From Betaproteobacteria bacterium (GTDB lineage: Bacteria > Pseudomonadota > Gammaproteobacteria > Burkholderiales > Burkholderiaceae_C), in the NCBI GenBank assembly GCA_947448675.1, contig CANFOR010000011.1:1-25959 (forward strand): 25,959 nt of DNA, given 5' to 3'. The notes under the pieces were generated by a model. The model had not been told where the DNA came from and searched no databases. It saw nothing but the letters and a program-made list of their open reading frames with translations. Position 1 is the first letter of the stretch, and every line of letters starts with the position of its first letter. The position numbers and the translations under genes were made by a program. Below are positions 15,995 through 23,309 of this stretch, in pieces.

Positions 15995-16952
15995 GCGCAT
16001 GTGCCTGGCTATAAACATCGGCCACTAAATACAGCGGCCTTTGTTTGACTTCTACAAACACGCGCGCCAAGTATTCACCAATGATGCCCAGGGCCATCAG
16101 CTGGGTGCCCCCTAAAAACAGCACCACCACCATCAGCGAGGGGTAGCCCGGCACCGGGTCGCCGACCAAGGCGGCTTTGATTAGCACATAGGCGGTGTAC
16201 ACAAAAGCACTGACTGCCACCGTCACGCCGACATAGCTTGCCAGCTTGAGCGGCGCGGTGCTAAACGAGGTAATGCCTTCTAGTGCCAAATTCCACAAGC
16301 GCCAGTAATTCCACTTGGTATCGCCCGCAAAACGTGCGTCGCGCTCGTATTCCAAAATGCTTTGCTTGTAGCCGACCCAGGCAAACAGGCCCTTCATGTA
16401 GCGGGTGCGCTCAGTGCAGCGCTTGAGCGCGTCGACCGCACGGCGGCTCATCAGGCGAAAGTCACCCACATCCGGCGGAATGTCCACATCGCTGATGCGG
16501 CGCAGCAGGCGGTAGAACACACTCGAACTGGTTTTCTTGAGCCAAGTTTCACCATCGCGCGAGCGGCGGCGCATCAACACGCAGTCAAAACCCTTGCGCC
16601 ATTCTTCGACCATGCGGGCAATCAGCTCGGGTGGGTCTTGCAGGTCGGCGTCCAGCACCACCAAGGCTTCGCCGCGGGCAAAGTCGATGCCCGCGCTGAC
16701 GGCCAACTCTTTGCCAAAATTGCGGCTCAGGTCGAGCACCACGGTGCGAGCGTCTTGCTGCGCCAGCACTTGCAGCATCACGGCGCTGCGGTCGCGGCTG
16801 CCGTCGTTGACGTAAATGATTTCGCTACTGCAGTCGAGAGCGTCCAGCGCTGCGCCGAGGCGTTTGTGCAGCTCGGCCAAGCCTGACTCTTCGTTGTACA
16901 CAGGGACAACCACAGACAGGGTCACAGCAGGGGGGGTGGTGGGAAGGGTCAT
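15933..16952 (-). CDS. GT2 polyprenyl-phosphate sugar synthase (GtrB/DPM1-like)
   Basis: A 339-residue inner-membrane glycosyltransferase of family 2. It has the opening SVVVPVYNEESGL, the nucleotide-binding IIYVNDGSRDRS, LSRNFGKELAVSAGIDFA, and the metal-binding LDADLQDPPELI. Two C-terminal helices (LASYVGVTVAVSAFVYTAYVLI and the one containing LFLGGTQLMALGIIGEYLAR) precede RQ-PLY-like KQRPLYLV. This is the standard GtrB/ArnC architecture, which makes a undecaprenyl-phosphate-linked sugar on the cytoplasmic face. The ATG at 16952 is chosen because MTLPTTPPAVTLSVVVPVYNEES is the normal beginning; an in-frame ATG exists at 16985. A run of seven G/C pairs lies at codons 6-8. It likely works with the GtrA-like and ArnT-like proteins encoded further right. 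Confidence 0.9.
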   Translation of the reverse strand: MTLPTTPPAVTLSVVVPVYNEESGLAELHKRLGAALDALDCSSEIIYVNDGSRDRSAVMLQVLAQQDARTVVLDLSRNFGKELAVSAGIDFARGEALVVLDADLQDPPELIARMVEEWRKGFDCVLMRRRSRDGETWLKKTSSSVFYRLLRRISDVDIPPDVGDFRLMSRRAVDALKRCTERTRYMKGLFAWVGYKQSILEYERDARFAGDTKWNYWRLWNLALEGITSFSTAPLKLASYVGVTVAVSAFVYTAYVLIKAALVGDPVPGYPSLMVVVLFLGGTQLMALGIIGEYLARVFVEVKQRPLYLVADVYSQAHALSAAPLPTAPAKIYSALESN

Positions 16953-16993
16953 AAGGGCTTGATTGTGCGAGACAATGCCGCACAAACTTTGAT

Positions 16994-18208
16994 TTGAGTT
17001 TAATCCTTTTGCGCCCTGTTACCTTACCTCTGTGGGCCCTGCTCGGGCTTGGCCTTGCCGTGGCTGCACTCGACTGGCAGCAGCGCAGCCCGGTGCTCAG
17101 CGCGCCACAGGCGATATGGCCAGCGGGCGCGCAGGCTGTGCAAGCCCTGCAGGTACAAGCGCGCGGCAGCATCCCCATGCCCGCCAACACGCCCGCTGCC
17201 CACGCCAGCAGCCTGGTGGCCATGCCCGCCGACTCCCCCGCCGTCTTGATGGCTTTTTGGTTCGCGGGCGAGCGCGAGAGCGCCGCCGATGTGCAAATTG
17301 CCTCCTCTTGGCTCAGCCGCAGCAGCGGTCAGTGGCAGGCGGCGCGTTTTGTCGCCAACCGAGAGTTGCTGGGTTTGCAGCTGGGCCACGGTCTGCGCCG
17401 CTTGGGCAACCCCGTGGCGTGGCGCGACGCCCAGGGTCGCATGCACCTTTTCGTCGTGGCCACGGGCTTGGGTGGTTGGGCCGCAGGGCGGGTGCTGCAT
17501 CTGCGCCAAGTTGCCCAAGCCGACCCACAGAACCTGCAGTTTGAGCCGCTGCGCGTCTTGCCACTGTCTTGGCTGTGGAACACCAGCCATTTGGTGCGCA
17601 CCGCGCCCCTGCCCTTGCAAGACGGCGGCATGCTGCTGCCCCTGTACTTTGAGCTGGGCATCAAGTACGCCATGGCCGCGCGCTTTGGCCCCCAGGGCGA
17701 CTTCATCGGCCTGCAGCGCATCAGCGGCCACGACGGCTGGCTGCAGCCCAGCGTGCTGATGCTCAGCGCCACCCAGTGGCTGGCCTTGATGCGTGACCAC
17801 AGCAGCGCCCACCAACTCGCCGCGGCGCGCACTGGCAACGCGGGCCAAGACTGGCACGACTTGCCCGCCCTTGACTTAGACAACCCCGACGCATCCATTG
17901 CAGCCATAGGCCTACGCCCCGGCTTGGCCGTGATGGCGCACAACCCTTCGGCCAGCGGCCGCGAAAGCCTGCGCCTCTCGGCCTCCAGCGATGGCCTGCA
18001 TTGGGCTGCCATTGCCGTGCTAGCGCGCTCCAGCAGCGCGTCTGCAGCTAGCAATATGATAGCAAACCAAGTTGTAGTAAGCCCAGCCCCAGTGGGGCCG
18101 GATGAATTTTCCTACCCCGCCTTGGCCTGGGCCGATGGCAAGCTGTGGGTGAGCTACACCGAGCAGCGCCAGCGCATCGCCTGGGTCAGCCTGGGGCCCA
18201 CACCATGA
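16994..18208 (+). CDS. Sialidase-like BNR-repeat protein, membrane-anchored or exported
   Basis: A 404-residue protein beginning with a hydrophobic segment (LPLWALLGLGLAVAAL, residues 11-26) that may be an uncleaved anchor or a signal peptide. The rest looks like a six-bladed propeller. Aspartate-box-like turns appear as SWLSRSSGQW and SASSDGLHW, and strands such as GRMHLFVVATG and KLWVSYTEQRQRIAWVSL repeat. Annotated relatives are usually called exo-alpha-sialidase, but I cannot confirm sialidase catalytic residues, so the substrate is open. The assigned start is TTG with no clear ribosome site; a TTG at 17009 is possible. Its stop overlaps the next start (ATGA), so the two are coupled. A GCTA..TAGC palindrome (18047-18063) lies in frame in a low-complexity Ser/Ala loop. 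Confidence 0.75.
   Translation: MSLILLRPVTLPLWALLGLGLAVAALDWQQRSPVLSAPQAIWPAGAQAVQALQVQARGSIPMPANTPAAHASSLVAMPADSPAVLMAFWFAGERESAADVQIASSWLSRSSGQWQAARFVANRELLGLQLGHGLRRLGNPVAWRDAQGRMHLFVVATGLGGWAAGRVLHLRQVAQADPQNLQFEPLRVLPLSWLWNTSHLVRTAPLPLQDGGMLLPLYFELGIKYAMAARFGPQGDFIGLQRISGHDGWLQPSVLMLSATQWLALMRDHSSAHQLAAARTGNAGQDWHDLPALDLDNPDASIAAIGLRPGLAVMAHNPSASGRESLRLSASSDGLHWAAIAVLARSSSASAASNMIANQVVVSPAPVGPDEFSYPALAWADGKLWVSYTEQRQRIAWVSLGPTP
18047..18063. repeat. In-frame GCTAGC..ATAGC palindrome
   Basis: The 17-base segment GCTAGCAATATGATAGC is an imperfect palindrome (GCTA/TAGC ends) located in a Ser/Ala-rich loop of the sialidase-like protein. Its sequence style matches the centre of the repeat at 9-25. 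It interrupts otherwise GC-rich, strongly biased codon use with AT-rich codons. Confidence 0.4.
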
Positions 18209-18939
18209 ACGCCGCCACGCTGCCCAGCCCGGCCTTGCCCGCCTTGGCCTGGATGGACGCGAGCCGCCACCTGCTGTGGGCGCTGGTTTTGCTCTACCTG
18301 CTGCTGCAGATACTGCGCTGCATGCCGCCGCGCTGGGCCTTGCGCCACCCTGCGCGCAGCCCGTCGCGCAGCACATTCGCTGTGGCGGTAGCGTTGGGCT
18401 TGCTGACGCTCTGGCCGGGCCCGGTGTCGCCCGCCTATTGGTTGGGCTTGGCCTTTCAAAGCCCGAGCTTGCTCACGGGCTGGCTGTGCGGCCTGGCGCT
18501 GTGGCGCTACGGAGCCTCGGCTGCGTGGCAAGCGCACTTGCTGCCGCAAAGCCCTGGCACGGTGCTTGGGACGGCTGGCCCATGGCCAAGGCACCTGTGC
18601 TGGCTGGCCGTGTTGGCGGTGCTGACGGGCTGGCTCTTGCTGCTCGACACCCTGGCTTTGACGCACAGCCTGTGGCCGCATTCTGTCTATGCTTGGGGCT
18701 TTGGCGCGTCTGCGCTATGGTTGCTGCTGGGCTTGGTCGCTGGCTTGGCCTTGCTGCGCTACACCCGCGCTGCGGGCAGCTTGCTGCTCTTGGCCACAGG
18801 GTTTGCCCTCGCCCGCTTGCCCAGCGGCAACCTGTGGGACGCCGTGCTCGACCCGTGGCTGTGGCTGTGGCTGCACGGCGCGCTGCTGCGCCAACTGTGG
18901 CTGTGGTGGCGCCTGCGCCAAGGCAAGGGTAGCCGATAG
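18205..18939 (+). CDS. Polytopic membrane protein partnered with the sialidase-like gene
   Basis: A 244-residue hydrophobic protein with about six predicted transmembrane segments (for example LLWALVLLYLLLQILRCM, FAVAVALGLLTLWPGP, LCWLAVLAVLTGWLLLLDTL, ALWLLLGLVAGLALLRY). It is very rich in Leu and Trp, and the C-terminal tail is basic (RLRQGKGSR). I do not recognise a family or any catalytic motif. The ATG at 18205 overlaps the preceding stop, so its production is tied to that of the sialidase-like protein; a joint role at the inner membrane is likely. The longer frame from 18145 lies inside the upstream gene and is not needed. Confidence 0.7.
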   Translation: MNAATLPSPALPALAWMDASRHLLWALVLLYLLLQILRCMPPRWALRHPARSPSRSTFAVAVALGLLTLWPGPVSPAYWLGLAFQSPSLLTGWLCGLALWRYGASAAWQAHLLPQSPGTVLGTAGPWPRHLCWLAVLAVLTGWLLLLDTLALTHSLWPHSVYAWGFGASALWLLLGLVAGLALLRYTRAAGSLLLLATGFALARLPSGNLWDAVLDPWLWLWLHGALLRQLWLWWRLRQGKGSR

Positions 18940-18960
18940 GCGTGCAGCCCAATGGAGCGT

Positions 18961-18986
18961 GCTAGAACCTGCTAGACACAGCTAGA
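18961..18986. repeat. Three GCTAGA units at exact 10-base spacing
   Basis: GCTAGA occurs at 18961, 18971 and 18981, each separated by four other bases. It lies in the 71-base gap between two convergent genes (18940-19010). The spacing equals about one helical turn. No stem-loop terminator is obvious in this gap, and no function can be assigned from the sequence alone. Confidence 0.5.
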
Positions 18987-19010
18987 GTCCACCAGACCAA
19001 GGCGCTTGCA

Positions 19011-20804
19011 TCAAGGCTGGATCAGCCACTCGCGGCGCAGCAACCATTGCTGCGGTTGCCACAGCTTGGCCCAGCTGAGGCTGCCACTGGGTTGGCGGCC
19101 CTCGGTGTCCCAGCGGCTGTCGATCACGCGGCATTCGCCCGCGGCGCAGGGCGCGGGCAGGCCCTGTTGTTCGCTCCAGACCAGCAGGTCGGCGCTGGCC
19201 AGCAAGCTGGGCAGGGCGGCCGTCGCCGAACCGGCGTCCAAAGCCGTGTAGGGCAGGATGCGGTTGCCGGGCAGCAAAAACTCGTAGCGCTCAAACTGGC
19301 CGTTAAAGCCGCTGGGCACGGCAATGCGCTGGCCGCGCAACTGCTGGGCGGCGCTGGAGCCAAAACGCCCCGCCGGGCCGTCTAGCGGGGCCACCGTGGC
19401 ATTAAAACAGGCAAAGACAAGCAGGCATAGCCCCAGCGTGGCTGGGCGCATTGCAGCGGGTTTTAGCAAGGCCAGCAGCAGGCAGGCGATCGCCAACCCA
19501 AACACCAGCAGGCTCGCGCTGGTCGAGCCCATCGAGCCAATGCCCAGTTCGGCCATCACCCAGGCAATGCGGCCCAGTACGAGCAGGCACACGCTGGCCA
19601 CGAGCAGGGTGGCCGCAAACCACAGGCGACCGATGCGCTCCCAGCACAGGGCCAGTAGCAGCGCCAGGGCAGGCATGGCGGCGATCACGTAGCGGGCCGA
19701 GCGGGTCGAAGGAAGGCAAAAAATGACCAGCCACACCAAGAGCCACGCCAGCATGGTTTTGCGCCATGCGGCGGGCAGTGGTTGCTCATTATTTAATAGC
19801 TGTGTACGCATATATGGCGTGCCTTTGCGCCCTAATCCCAAGCCAACAAGCAACAAGCCGGGGACTAAAAACGCCAGCAAACCCGCGTTCACCATATAGG
19901 CCAGGGCCTGCACCCAAATGCTCGAACTACCGCGCAAGGCGGTGGCCCAATAGCCGCTGCTGCTGCCCATCTTGCCAGCGTTTTCGCCGACGACAAATTC
20001 GCGCCACACGGCGGCCGGGTCGGGGTCGAGCACAAACCACAGGCTGAACACAGCCAACGCCACGCAGGCTATCAGGGCCACTTGCGCGGTGGTGCGCGCG
20101 GCCTGCAGCAGGCTTGCGCGGCCCCACTGCGGCCAGCGCGGCCCCTGCAGCCAGAGCAGGGCCACCCACAGCGCTGCGCAGGCCGGCACGATCAGCGCAA
20201 ACGACTTGTAGGCTGCGCCCAGGCCCACTGCGATGCCCAGCAGCAAAGACAGCCCCCAGCCCGGCGCAAACCCGGCAGGCGCGTCGCTCAGCCGCCCGTC
20301 TCCCGGCGGCGCCGGGCGCAGGCAGCGCCAGGCCAGCCACCACATCGGCAGGTTCAGCCAAAAGCTTTCGGCGGCGCTGGTCAGGTAAGGTCGGCCGTAG
20401 CGAAAGCTGCTCAAAAACGCCAGGTAAATCGCCGCGGCCAAAGCGCCCTTGGCGGCGCTGCGGCCCACACGCCACGCCATGGCAAAACACAGGGCGGCGC
20501 TGCCCAGGGTGTAGAGCAGGCTGGGCAGGCGCAGCGCCCACAGCTGCCAGTTGCTGCCCCATTGCGTGGCCACGAGTGCTTGCCAAAACAGCAGCGGCGG
20601 CTTGGTGTTGCGCATGTGGTCGAGCTGCGACACTAAAGGCAGCCAGTGGCCCGAAGCCGCAGTGAGCCGAGCGATGTGGGCGTAGACCATTTCGTCGCCG
20701 TTGCGCGGAATGTTTTGCCCGCCCAGGCCCCACACATAGACCAGTAGCGCCAGGGCCAGCAGCGCAAACGCGGCCCCAGCCGAGCGGCGCAGCACGGTGC
20801 TCAC
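19011..20804 (-). CDS. ArnT/PMT-like membrane glycosyltransferase (GT39/GT83)
   Basis: A 597-residue polytopic inner-membrane protein. After the first helix it shows the periplasmic loop motif QNIPRNGDEMVYAHIARLTA, with the acidic pair DE typical of dolichol-/undecaprenyl-phosphate-sugar-dependent transferases, then RNTKPPLLFWQ. About ten more helices follow, with the family-like LPSTRSARYVIAAMPALALL, and a soluble C-terminal domain of about 130 residues. It should use a lipid-linked sugar on the periplasmic side to decorate lipid A, O-antigen or protein. The GTG at 20804 overlaps the stop of the gtrA-like gene (GTGA) and leads straight into the first helix. The frame stays open to 21410, but that part is antisense-free shadow over gtrA. 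A dispersed repeat copy is embedded in frame at 19792-19813. Confidence 0.85.
   Translation of the reverse strand: MSTVLRRSAGAAFALLALALLVYVWGLGGQNIPRNGDEMVYAHIARLTAASGHWLPLVSQLDHMRNTKPPLLFWQALVATQWGSNWQLWALRLPSLLYTLGSAALCFAMAWRVGRSAAKGALAAAIYLAFLSSFRYGRPYLTSAAESFWLNLPMWWLAWRCLRPAPPGDGRLSDAPAGFAPGWGLSLLLGIAVGLGAAYKSFALIVPACAALWVALLWLQGPRWPQWGRASLLQAARTTAQVALIACVALAVFSLWFVLDPDPAAVWREFVVGENAGKMGSSSGYWATALRGSSSIWVQALAYMVNAGLLAFLVPGLLLVGLGLGRKGTPYMRTQLLNNEQPLPAAWRKTMLAWLLVWLVIFCLPSTRSARYVIAAMPALALLLALCWERIGRLWFAATLLVASVCLLVLGRIAWVMAELGIGSMGSTSASLLVFGLAIACLLLALLKPAAMRPATLGLCLLVFACFNATVAPLDGPAGRFGSSAAQQLRGQRIAVPSGFNGQFERYEFLLPGNRILPYTALDAGSATAALPSLLASADLLVWSEQQGLPAPCAAGECRVIDSRWDTEGRQPSGSLSWAKLWQPQQWLLRREWLIQP
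19792..19813. repeat. Dispersed repeat copy B, inside the ArnT-like gene
   Basis: This 22-base segment matches 580-601 at 21 of 22 positions. On the minus strand it is read in frame and encodes part of YMRTQLLNNEQ, in a polar loop between two transmembrane helices (about residues 331-338). The AT-rich stretch contrasts with the GC-rich gene around it. Confidence 0.6.
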
Positions 20805-21355
20805 AAGGGGCGCTCCGTGCCCGCAGGCGTTAAGGGTGGCGGTGAAGGAGGCGCAGAGGATGGGGTTGAGCCAGTGGTGGGCGGCGCGCTGCGGCGAAAC
20901 GTCCACAGGTCGTTGGCCAGGTAATTGCTCACGCTGGCCACTCCAATGGCCAACACATTGGCCAGCAAATAGTGCATGGCATGGGCCAACCACAGCGTCA
21001 GCGCGTACTGCATGGCGCTGCCCAGCCACGAGGCCAGCGCATAGCGGCCAAACTGCGCCGCCCAGGGCCTGGCTTGGGCTTGGCGGTCGGCCCAGGTCCA
21101 GAGGCGGTTCCAGCTGAAGTTGTTCAAAGTGGCCAGCAAAATCGCCAGCGCTAGCGACGCATACAAGCGCGTGCGCGCAGGCTCGATGTGCAGAAACAGC
21201 ACTTCTTGCCCCAGCATGAGCACCAGCATATTGACCACAGTGCCGCCCGCGCCCACCACGCCAAACTTGGCGTAGCGCAAGCGCATCAGGCGCAGGGCCA
21301 AGGCCCCCAGGCGCGCGCGCCATGCGGGCGTGCTGTGCGCGACTGGGCTCGTCAT
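20801..21355 (-). CDS. GtrA-family membrane protein (putative lipid-linked sugar flippase)
   Basis: A 184-residue protein with four transmembrane segments. The typical GtrA pattern is LRYAKFGVVGAGGTVVNMLVLML, then LLATLNNFSWNRLWTW, ALASWLGSAMQYALTLWL, and LANVLAIGVASVSNYLANDLWTF. The N-F-x-x-N/W-R-x-W-T-F signature is repeated twice, as in the family. GtrA proteins are thought to flip the undecaprenyl-phosphate sugar made by GtrB. The ATG at 21355 overlaps the stop of the GT9 gene (ATGA), and its own stop overlaps the next gene. A proline-rich C-terminal tail (about 25 residues) is extra. Confidence 0.88.
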   Translation of the reverse strand: MTSPVAHSTPAWRARLGALALRLMRLRYAKFGVVGAGGTVVNMLVLMLGQEVLFLHIEPARTRLYASLALAILLATLNNFSWNRLWTWADRQAQARPWAAQFGRYALASWLGSAMQYALTLWLAHAMHYLLANVLAIGVASVSNYLANDLWTFRRSAPPTTGSTPSSAPPSPPPLTPAGTERPL

Positions 21356-22596
21356 GGGTGGCCCATGGGTAGCGGGCTGGGCTGGGCCAAGGCTTGCCGG
21401 GCCATGGCAATCACCCGCTCGGGCGCGATGCGCTTGAGGCATTGGTTATCGCCATCGCAAAAAGTTTGCCGGTGGTTGTAGGCCGACAAGCAGGGCGAGC
21501 AAGGCAGTTGCAGGTCGAACACCGTGGCGCGCGGCGAGAGCGGCCCGTACAGGCGCGCCGTCTCGGGGCCAAAAAACATAAAGCTGCGCAGCGGCGTGAG
21601 GCTGGCAAAGTGGCCCGGCCCGCCGTCATTGGTGACCAGCAAAGCCGCCTGGTGGAACAGCATCAACAGCTCGCGGATGCTGCGTGTGTAGCCAGTGAGG
21701 TCGAGGCATCGCGTGCTGGCACATTGGGCTTGAATGCTTTGCGCCAAGGCCTGGTCGTCGGCCAGGCCAATCAGGCCGACCGCATGGCCGTCGGCGCACA
21801 GTGCCTGGGCCAGCGCGGCGTAATGCGCGGCAGGCCAAGCGCGCTCGGGCAAGATGCCGCCGCCCGCGTAGAGCAGCACCAGTGGGCGCTGCGCGGCCAC
21901 CGGGTAGTCGGCCTGCAGGCGCTGGGCAAACTGGGCCAGCTCGGCACGGGTAAAGTCCACCCGCAGACCCGACTCGCTGGGCAAGGTTTGCAGCAGGCTG
22001 AGCTTAGAGCGCGGCATGGCCTGGCCACCCAAGGCGTCGACCAAGGCGACAAACTGCAGGCTGATGTGGCGATAGGGGTTGTAGGGCAGGGCGCAGTTGA
22101 AGAAAGAGCCGCGGTACAGGCCCTCTTGGGTGTGCGGCGTAAAGCCCGCGCGCAGCGGCGCGCCGCAGGCGTAGCTGAGCAATGCGCTGATGCGCGAGAA
22201 CAGCTCGCAGTCCAGCACTACGTCGATCGGCAAGCGGCGCAAACTGCGCAACACGCGCCACATGCTGCCCAGCAAGCGGCCCAAAGAGCGGTCGTCAATG
22301 GCGTGCAGATGCTCGGGTGCGGTAATGCCCAGCAGCAAAGACACTTCGCGGTTTTTGGCCAGTTGCAGCACATGCACCGTGGCCCCGGGGTAGCGCTGGC
22401 GCAGCTGGGCGAACATCGGGCCCGCCAAGACCATGCTGCCCATTTCGGACAGCATGATCACCAGCACATTGCGCACGGGTTGCGCCGTGTGGGAGGGTGC
22501 GGCACTGCGGCCCGTTAAGCGCGACCACAGCGACACCGCTGCGCACAGCGGCTGGCCGATCCAGCGGTCAATGCGCCGTTGTGTTTGCAGCTTCAT
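21352..22596 (-). CDS. GT9 glycosyltransferase (heptosyltransferase-like)
   Basis: A 414-residue GT-B enzyme of family 9. The N-terminal domain has VRNVLVIMLSEMGSMVLAGP (acceptor loop; heptosyltransferases usually have GDxxL here), then YPGATVHVLQLAKN. The C-terminal domain has LVLLYAGGGILPERAWP and the sugar-nucleotide site LVTNDGGPGHFASL. A cysteine-rich block near the C-terminus (CSPCLSAYNHR, FCDGDNQCLK) is seen in some LPS/O-antigen members. It most likely transfers a heptose or other sugar in lipopolysaccharide core synthesis, but the acceptor is not clear. It begins 14 bases after the dsbA stop and overlaps the gtrA-like start, so it bridges the housekeeping and glycan parts of the operon. 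Confidence 0.85.
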   Translation of the reverse strand: MKLQTQRRIDRWIGQPLCAAVSLWSRLTGRSAAPSHTAQPVRNVLVIMLSEMGSMVLAGPMFAQLRQRYPGATVHVLQLAKNREVSLLLGITAPEHLHAIDDRSLGRLLGSMWRVLRSLRRLPIDVVLDCELFSRISALLSYACGAPLRAGFTPHTQEGLYRGSFFNCALPYNPYRHISLQFVALVDALGGQAMPRSKLSLLQTLPSESGLRVDFTRAELAQFAQRLQADYPVAAQRPLVLLYAGGGILPERAWPAAHYAALAQALCADGHAVGLIGLADDQALAQSIQAQCASTRCLDLTGYTRSIRELLMLFHQAALLVTNDGGPGHFASLTPLRSFMFFGPETARLYGPLSPRATVFDLQLPCSPCLSAYNHRQTFCDGDNQCLKRIAPERVIAMARQALAQPSPLPMGHP

Positions 22597-22610
22597 GCGC
22601 GAGCAAGTTC

Positions 22611-23264
22611 TTACTTGCCCTTGCGCACTTCGGCAACCAAATAATCGACCACGTTCAAAGCACGGGCCATGGTCTGCGCCAATGAGCCCGAGGTGAAATA
22701 GCGGCCCGCCACGCCCAATGCGGGCACACCATCAACCTTGTAGGCGTCTTGCAACTGGCGCGCTTTGTTGGCCTTGGTGGCCACTGAAAACGAGTTGTAG
22801 ACTTCCAAAAACTTGGCTTTGTTGACGCCTTGTTTTTCGACCCAGGCGGTAATGGTTTCGGGGGTGTCGAGGTTGAGCTTTTCGGCGTGGATAGCGGTGA
22901 AGACTTTGCTGTGCAACTCTTCGACCTTGCCCATGGCTTCGAGCGTGTAGAACAGGCGCTGCTGGGGCACAAATACCGCTTCTTGAAAAGCCGCAGGCAC
23001 GCGCCGAAAGTGCACGTCTTTGGGCAAATTTTTCAGCCAAGCATTGAGCTCGGGCTCAAAGTGGTTGCAATGTGGGCAGCGGTACCAAAAAAACTCGACC
23101 ACCTCAATTTTGCCAGCGGGTGCTTCGGTCAGCGCGCGCTTGTCGAGTGTGAGGTAATCGGTGCCCTCTTCGGGTTTTTTGCCCTGCGCATACGCAGGCA
23201 AAGTGGTGCTGGCCAGGGCCGCGGTAGACAGGGCCAAGCCTGTAGAAAAATCACGACGTTTCAT
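22611..23264 (-). CDS. dsbA: Thiol:disulfide interchange protein DsbA
   Basis: A 217-residue periplasmic oxidase of the DsbA class that introduces disulfide bonds into exported proteins. The active site FFWYRCPHCNHFE gives Cys63-Pro-His-Cys66, and the cis-proline lies in DGVPALGV. The signal peptide begins MKRRDFSTGLALSTAALAST and ends PAYAQG. The RRDF pair looks like a twin-arginine (Tat) motif, though the hydrophobic core would also suit Sec. The start is fixed by GGAG at 23276-23273, eight bases before the ATG; a longer frame begins at 23303. It is the third gene of the argS operon, between the SPOR protein and the glycosyltransferases. Confidence 0.93.
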   Translation of the reverse strand: MKRRDFSTGLALSTAALASTTLPAYAQGKKPEEGTDYLTLDKRALTEAPAGKIEVVEFFWYRCPHCNHFEPELNAWLKNLPKDVHFRRVPAAFQEAVFVPQQRLFYTLEAMGKVEELHSKVFTAIHAEKLNLDTPETITAWVEKQGVNKAKFLEVYNSFSVATKANKARQLQDAYKVDGVPALGVAGRYFTSGSLAQTMARALNVVDYLVAEVRKGK

Positions 23265-23309
23265 TGCATTTACTCCTAGCGCAGTGTGAATAGAGGGGGG
23301 CAAAAAAGT

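Noticed and set aside
16930..16936. Run of seven G at codons 6-8 of the GT2 gene as a phase-variable tract
   Set aside because: The tract is short for slippage switching, encodes ordinary Pro residues and the frame is intact. Without strain comparison there is no evidence of switching.
20805..21410. Upstream extension of the ArnT-like frame across the gtrA-like gene
   Set aside because: The extension has low-complexity Arg/Ala-rich translation, while the overlapping frame encodes a clear GtrA protein. The GTG overlapping the gtrA stop gives a normal first helix.
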